Source of the DNA: Ditylenchus dipsaci
Lineage: Eukaryota; Nematoda; Chromadorea; Rhabditida; Anguinidae
Assembly: GCA_004194705.1 (NCBI GenBank)
Contig: SADC01001373.1
Location: forward strand, 1 to 64,000
Direction: 5' to 3'
Length of the DNA: 64,000 nt
In this document: piece by piece, positions 59,901-64,000 of the stretch
How positions within the stretch are numbered: the stretch's first letter is position 1
How the letters are laid out: every line of letters begins with the position of its first letter
Notes under the pieces: model-generated
What the model was told of the DNA's origin: nothing
The model's input: the letters and a program-made list of their open reading frames with translations, nothing else
The model's database searches: none
Translations under genes and position numbers: made by a program

Positions 59901-60817
59901 AATACATTTTAATACTAGGGGTTTCTGACTAAGATAAAAAACACGCCACAATTAGATATCAATAAATGGATAGAAGAAATTCAACGGCGTATTTATTTCC
60001 AAAACAACAAACACTGCGTCAAAATCAACACATAACCCGTATGCTTTTCACATCGTTTACTTTTCTGACAGTTTCATAACCACAGGAATCAGCCAACCAT
60101 CTTCAACATCTGAGAGCTAGATAACGGCGTAACTGACGGGGAATTGATGGAATAAGCCGTCTTACAATTAACTTGCCATTCTAAAAATATTAATAGACTT
60201 TTAAGAGATAAAGTAATTTTGTTTAGGAAATGGTACTATTGCTGTCGATTTCCGCCTTCTATTTTCTGCTGGTCCCCCTACCAATTTTTTAGGCTCAGAT
60301 CTAGGTGCAGGTAGGGACGGCTCAAAATAAGCTTTTCTCATTTTTTCATTGTCAAAGAAAACATTCAAGATGGTCCTTAAATACGCTGGCCCATCCGCAC
60401 CTTTACCTAGCACAGATAATTTACAGGATGGACCTAGGAAAAATAGGAGGGGGAACCAACAGAACTACTGCCCGGAACTCAAGTTCCAACCTTGCATACG
60501 TTGTTTTTTGGAAAGAAGAAAAAGGAAAAAACTAATTTTTACGCTTTTGAGAACCCTATCGAGGGCGAAAAACAATAACATGATTTTGTTTGTTTGATGA
60601 CGTGAGACACCATGCAAAAAGAACAATCGCCATTGATAACTGTACAGCGAAAAATGTTGCAGTATTGATATTTTAAGCCAAAAGTGGTGGCTTGTACAGT
60701 GGGAAAATTTTACTTTCTGATAAAAGCATTAAACCACAAATATTAAACTGGTATATACTCACCTCATCACAACTCAGACAAAAGTCGGCCAGAACACTTC
60801 GACACCTGACAGCGATG
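53969..60817 (-). CDS. Ser/Thr/Asn-rich, probably extracellular protein, internal exons
   Basis: Exons on the minus strand: 60817-60763 (Cys-rich, RCRSVLADFCLSCDE), possibly a 27-base exon at about 59752-59726, then 59402-59044 and 54329-53969. The last two join in perfect phase (AA|A). They encode about 240 residues with many N-glycosylation sites (NFSRQ, NFTRG, NST, NTS), Ser/Thr/Ala repeats, His- and Asn-rich runs, and a hydrophobic end (LLVDEKGVALIPLE) before a donor GTGAGA. Exons at both ends are missing: I find no start codon and no downstream exon before the transporter gene. The glycosylation sites suggest a secreted or surface protein; the family is unknown. The 4.7-kb intron contains pogo- and CCGTATT-type elements and a foldback. 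Confidence 0.6.
54615..56133. mobile_element. 1.5-kb pogo-like element with short tandem arms
   Basis: TA-CAGTTGAGTCTCGCTAATCC at the left; ggattagcgagactcgactg-TA at the right. Both arms repeat ctaatccggcaccc two to six times. Inside lies a separate palindrome (55160-55560, aaaattgcccgtcaagag and inverse). No transposase found. Confidence 0.85.
56480..56738. mobile_element. CCGTATT-type TA-flanked MITE
   Basis: TA-CCGTATTTACTGTATTAAG at the left; ttaatacagtaaatacgg-TA at the right. The core tgggtactcaaccaaaattt is shared with the copies at 11895 and 51553. Confidence 0.88.
57126..57310. mobile_element. Pogo-like MITE with gatatagtgacacc repeats
   Basis: TA-CAGTCGAACCTCTTTATAG at the left, ctataaataggttcgactg-TA at the right. 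Inside are six copies of gatatagtgacaccc. Confidence 0.88.
57335..58300. mobile_element. Foldback element whose arms are tandem arrays
   Basis: Left arm 57340-57480: gttggctaggggagatttgc, then five gccaaaacgaaattt units, then cagggggaccaaggcag. The right arm 58050-58300 is its inverse, with about ten ggcaaatttcgtttt units, ending gcaaatctcccctagcc. The spacer of about 570 bp carries the caagtggtcgtccacttgg-type sequence seen near 26150 and 26440. Confidence 0.88.
58700..59040. other. Short gene-free stretch
   Basis: Nothing recognised apart from AT-rich intron sequence before the exon ending at 59044. Confidence 0.4.
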
Positions 60818-60849
60818 CTGAAAAGAAGAAAATAAAATAGAGACCAACA

Positions 60850-62600
60850 GAAAGCAGTATTCGTGGCTATTTTAATGTTATTCCACTCAATAAACCAGTT
60901 TTAGTCTTCTTCTCATTTTATTCCCATCTCTCTTCCCACTGGTATGCGCAATCAATGCATGTGAATGATAGAGACAGAGAAGACAACACACAAAAAAGCA
61001 GATATGGTTGTAATTTAACGCGCAGAGATCGCAACAAAAACAGTGGTTAGAACATAATAAGCCATAGGTATGCATATGGTTATCTAATTCTGGGCTAGCT
61101 AGCAGGAAACAAAATAGATTAATCGCCTAATATCAGAACCAACAGTTCAACCAACCGGGCGCTTCAACCTAGTACAGTCGACTCTCGATTTAACATACAC
61201 CCCGGAGACCGACCCAGCTGTATGTTAAATCGAGGGTGTATGTTTAATCGGGTGTGCGTAATACCGAGACATATTGACTGTATGCTCAATTAACACGCTC
61301 ACTTAAAAAACTGTAGACACCCGCGAGATTGTTCCTTTTCAATGAACGATATGAACTGCCCTACCGACTACATTAATATAAAAAAATCTTTCTTCAGTTA
61401 GACATAAATTACTAGGGTAGTTGACGGTCGGTTAATCGAACCGCAAACGGATTTTAAAAAGAAGGGAAGCCGAAAAAGGGGTTTAGAAAAATACCAGTTC
61501 ATTTACGACAAACAATAAACCAAAAGCTGGATACAGGCTCATTAACCGACCGAATTTTTTTTAAGACCAGAACCAAAAACCGGTTTTTATACCGACTTCC
61601 ATTCACCCTAGAAATTACCATAGAAATTTTAGTTCCTTTTAACAGCTCCGCATTCACATAACAATACTAGAAATAATACTACTTTAAAAATGTGCGATGA
61701 CCACTCAAGAGATGAGCAATGCATGACACTTGCAGCATTAAATACAGTATAACCTTTCTCATTCTTCTCGAAAGATAGCAAATCTATTCCACAATCCAGC
61801 TGTACACCAACCAAGAATCAAAATGAACGGTTACAATGGACACACATAGGTAAATTAATAGTAATCGTGAAATGAAAAAGTTAGACCTTCCACCACTGCT
61901 AAAATAATTATGGTTGCCTGGGGTGCCTTGCTTTCTATAGACAAATCACACACGCCGCAATAGTATCTATTAGACCATGTCTACATTAGATGAACACAGC
62001 ACTTTCAAATACCACTCATTCCAATGGACACAGGCTGTTCCTAGAAAAAATAACAAGAGAACAGGCAGCTTCTTGCCCACATCTAGTCCACTTTTTTTGC
62101 TGCCTCAAACCACTCTTTCTTTTCCCATCCACTGTGTGCAACCGCAGGAGTGTGTGTGCGCTAAACCATGTCTCTGCTGCATGTTTTTCTCCACATCTTC
62201 CACACAGAGTCTTATAATGCCAACCCAGTTTCTTCGCCCTCTGTGGAATACATACACTCACTCAACTAGAGAAACAAATAGTGGGAAAAATTTTTAAGCG
62301 CAGCTGCACACACATAGGTGAACAAAAAGAAATTATAATAAAATCTGGTCATAGTGCTTATAAAGTCCTGCATTTATTGCAATTTCGCCTTCCAATTGAA
62401 AGTTATAGCTAGGCAACCTAGACAGGTAAAATTAAATTAAAAGAGTAAAATGGTGCAACCATTACATAGTATAATCTGGCAAACAAACAACAGTGATTGG
62501 CAGGGATTCAAAAACACTTATGGAATCTCTTTTATAAACAAAATGCAACTAAAATAGATACCAAAATTCGTCGGAAAAAGGAAGCCAGAATTTTTTTTAA
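60850..62600. other. Long non-repetitive stretch without a recognised gene
   Basis: Except for the MITE at 61175-61280, this stretch has few inverted repeats and a base composition closer to transcribed sequence. Short open frames exist on both strands (61629-61814 minus, 61977-62297 plus), but none has clear splice partners or a known domain. It may be UTR or 5' regulatory sequence of the minus-strand gene. Confidence 0.35.
61175..61280. mobile_element. Pogo-like MITE
   Basis: TA-CAGTCGACTCTCGATTTAAC at the left, centre ggagaccgaccc, then gtatgttaaatcgagggtg, ending catattgactg-TA. Confidence 0.8.
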
Positions 62601-62619
62601 GCTCCCCCCACACTCCGGC

Positions 62620-62815
62620 GTAACACGTAACACGTAACAAATTCTGTTACGCGACTTGTGTTACGCGACTCTGTTACGCGTAACACCTTTTTTGAGTCGC
62701 GTAACAGACCCGCGTAACAAAAGTCGCGTAACAGCACTTTTTGATGTTACGCGTAACATTTCGCGTGTTACGCGTAACATGTTACGCGTAACAACCGAGT
62801 CGCGTAACACATTTG
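62620..62815. repeat. Cluster of gttacgcg / cgcgtaac words
   Basis: About 18 occurrences of cgtaac or its inverse gttacg in both orientations, spaced by variable 4-12-base fillers. Not a regular tandem array: the words alternate in orientation, giving many small overlapping hairpins. Confidence 0.85.
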
Positions 62816-62944
62816 AGGTCAACGATTCTTTCTTGTTTGTCAACATTTACGTTTAAACGGCGATCATACAAAGGTAAAGGATGCTAACTGGAGATATACA
62901 GGAAAGATATTTACAGTTTTCTCTGTCCAACAGACAGATCAAGG

Positions 62945-63396
62945 GGGACCGGCCAGTTAGCGAGACGGCCAGTTAGCGATGGCCAGTTAGCGAGACTTTT
63001 TTTTTTAAATTTTTGATATTTTTTGCCATAAAAGTACTCTTTTTTGTGGAAAACAGTTTTTCTGGGGCCACCCAGTATCTGAAATTTCCTCAGGAATCCG
63101 AATCGAAAACAGAATTTTAAAATAACGCGTGGTCGCTGAGATATGACTTAAAGTTGGATGATCATCATTTAAAAATGACAAGCACGCAACTTTAGTCATA
63201 TCTCAGCGACCACGCGTTATTTTAAAATTATGTTTCTTGATTCGGATTCCTGAGGAATTTCAGATACTGGGTGGCCTCAGAAAAACTGTTTTCCACAAAA
63301 AGAGTATTTTTATGGCAAAAATTATCAAAAAATTTTAAAAAAAGTCTCGCTAACTGGCCATCGCTAACTGGCCGTCTCGCTAACTGGCCGTACACC
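62945..63396. mobile_element. Inverted-repeat element with 9-bp flanking duplication
   Basis: Three copies of ggccagttagcgagac at the left and three inverse copies at the right. A long palindromic body (atatctcagcgaccacgcgt and inverse) lies between. AGATCAAGG flanks both sides (62936-62944, 63397-63405). Confidence 0.85.
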
Positions 63397-63405
63397 AGAT
63401 CAAGG

Positions 63406-64000
63406 TAGTGGCAGAGCCCAAGTACTCAGGTGGTCTGAATCAGGTGATAACACCTGAAAAGTCTGATCCAATGCCAGGACACATTATATCAAGTCGTCCT
63501 AAAATACACAGTCTCTATCCCTCCGAGAATTTCCTGTCTTTTTATTCAGATATCCGCGCATTCTTTTTCACAGGGCTATTCACAAACCCATCTTGCATAG
63601 AAATCATCTTTATATAGTGTTTACCATCAGCAAGTGCTATTTTTTTATATTTAGATCAGGATCATTATTTATTTTTCGCGATCTGGCTGAGATGAGGCGC
63701 GTAACATAGTGCTTTTTTTAATTTAATTCAAATACCGATGAAAATTTATTTGGATAGTAACTCAACCATTTGGATACCCTGTTTACCTGAAAGGTACTAA
63801 AACTGCCTGAGGGTGCCCAAACGCCTGAATGCTACTCCAGTCGCCTGGAGTGTGAGCAAATCGCCTTGATCCCACCTCAACTATCCGGAAAGTGTACGAC
63901 CAGAAGGTATCCTGAATCTTCTAGAAGATACATCAATTTTTCGTGTAATTCTATCTTTTTGAAAAACGGTAAAATTTATATTATTAAGGGTTACAAGCGT
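63406..64000. other. Window end, no supported gene
   Basis: 63408-63617 stays open, but no splice partner or known domain is visible. 63770-63910 has a degenerate tandem repeat of the ggtacc...cctgaa kind. Confidence 0.3.

Noticed and set aside
61977..62297. 106-residue plus-strand frame
   Set aside because: No domain, no splice partners, and an overlapping frame on the other strand is equally open.

Overview
The window is animal nuclear DNA, AT-rich and dominated by repeats. The protein genes are split into short exons. Many introns are only 44-47 bp, with acceptors of the TTTTCAG / TTTTAG kind. The potassium-channel gene has the wording of the nematode TWK family after its last membrane segment. 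I therefore infer a nematode or nematode-like invertebrate with a repeat-rich genome; the species cannot be told from the sequence. There is no operon, phage or CRISPR structure.

Genes, left to right: (1) a complete five-exon gene for a 182-residue acidic protein of unknown function (454-1309, +); (2) a two-pore-domain potassium channel of twelve recognised exons spread over 17 kb (5098-22542, +), with a tRNA-Glu(UUC) gene inside one intron (18029-18098); (3) the last two exons of a small RNA-binding (RRM) protein (28055-28569, +); (4) a complete seven-exon PQ-loop transporter of the SLC66A2/PQLC1 type (31641-49571, -); (5) inside its 10.9-kb third intron and on the opposite strand, a complete nine-exon aminergic-type GPCR (39921-46614, +); (6) in the same intron, an unidentified minus-strand terminal exon (47288-47768); (7) exons of a Ser/Thr/Asn-rich, probably extracellular protein (53969-60817, -).

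Almost everything between exons is transposon-derived. Four groups of short inverted-repeat elements recur. The TTAA-flanked group has ends AGGGGCATG or AGGACCATGG. The TA-flanked group with ends CAGTCGACTCTCG is pogo/Tigger-like by inference. A second TA-flanked group has ends CCGTATTTTCTCT. Elements with 8-bp target duplications are hAT-like. There are also a decayed Merlin-type element whose end motif has been amplified into a 24-bp satellite, a deleted mariner, a tRNA-derived SINE-like family, and several hairpin elements whose arms are tandem arrays. Nesting is deep, and two insertions have their uninterrupted counterpart in the same window, which proves the target duplications directly.

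The coding exons splice in perfect phase except at about ten points. At nearly all of them one base is missing, usually in a run of identical bases. This looks more like residual sequencing error than gene death, and it affects how every 'pseudogene' here should be read.
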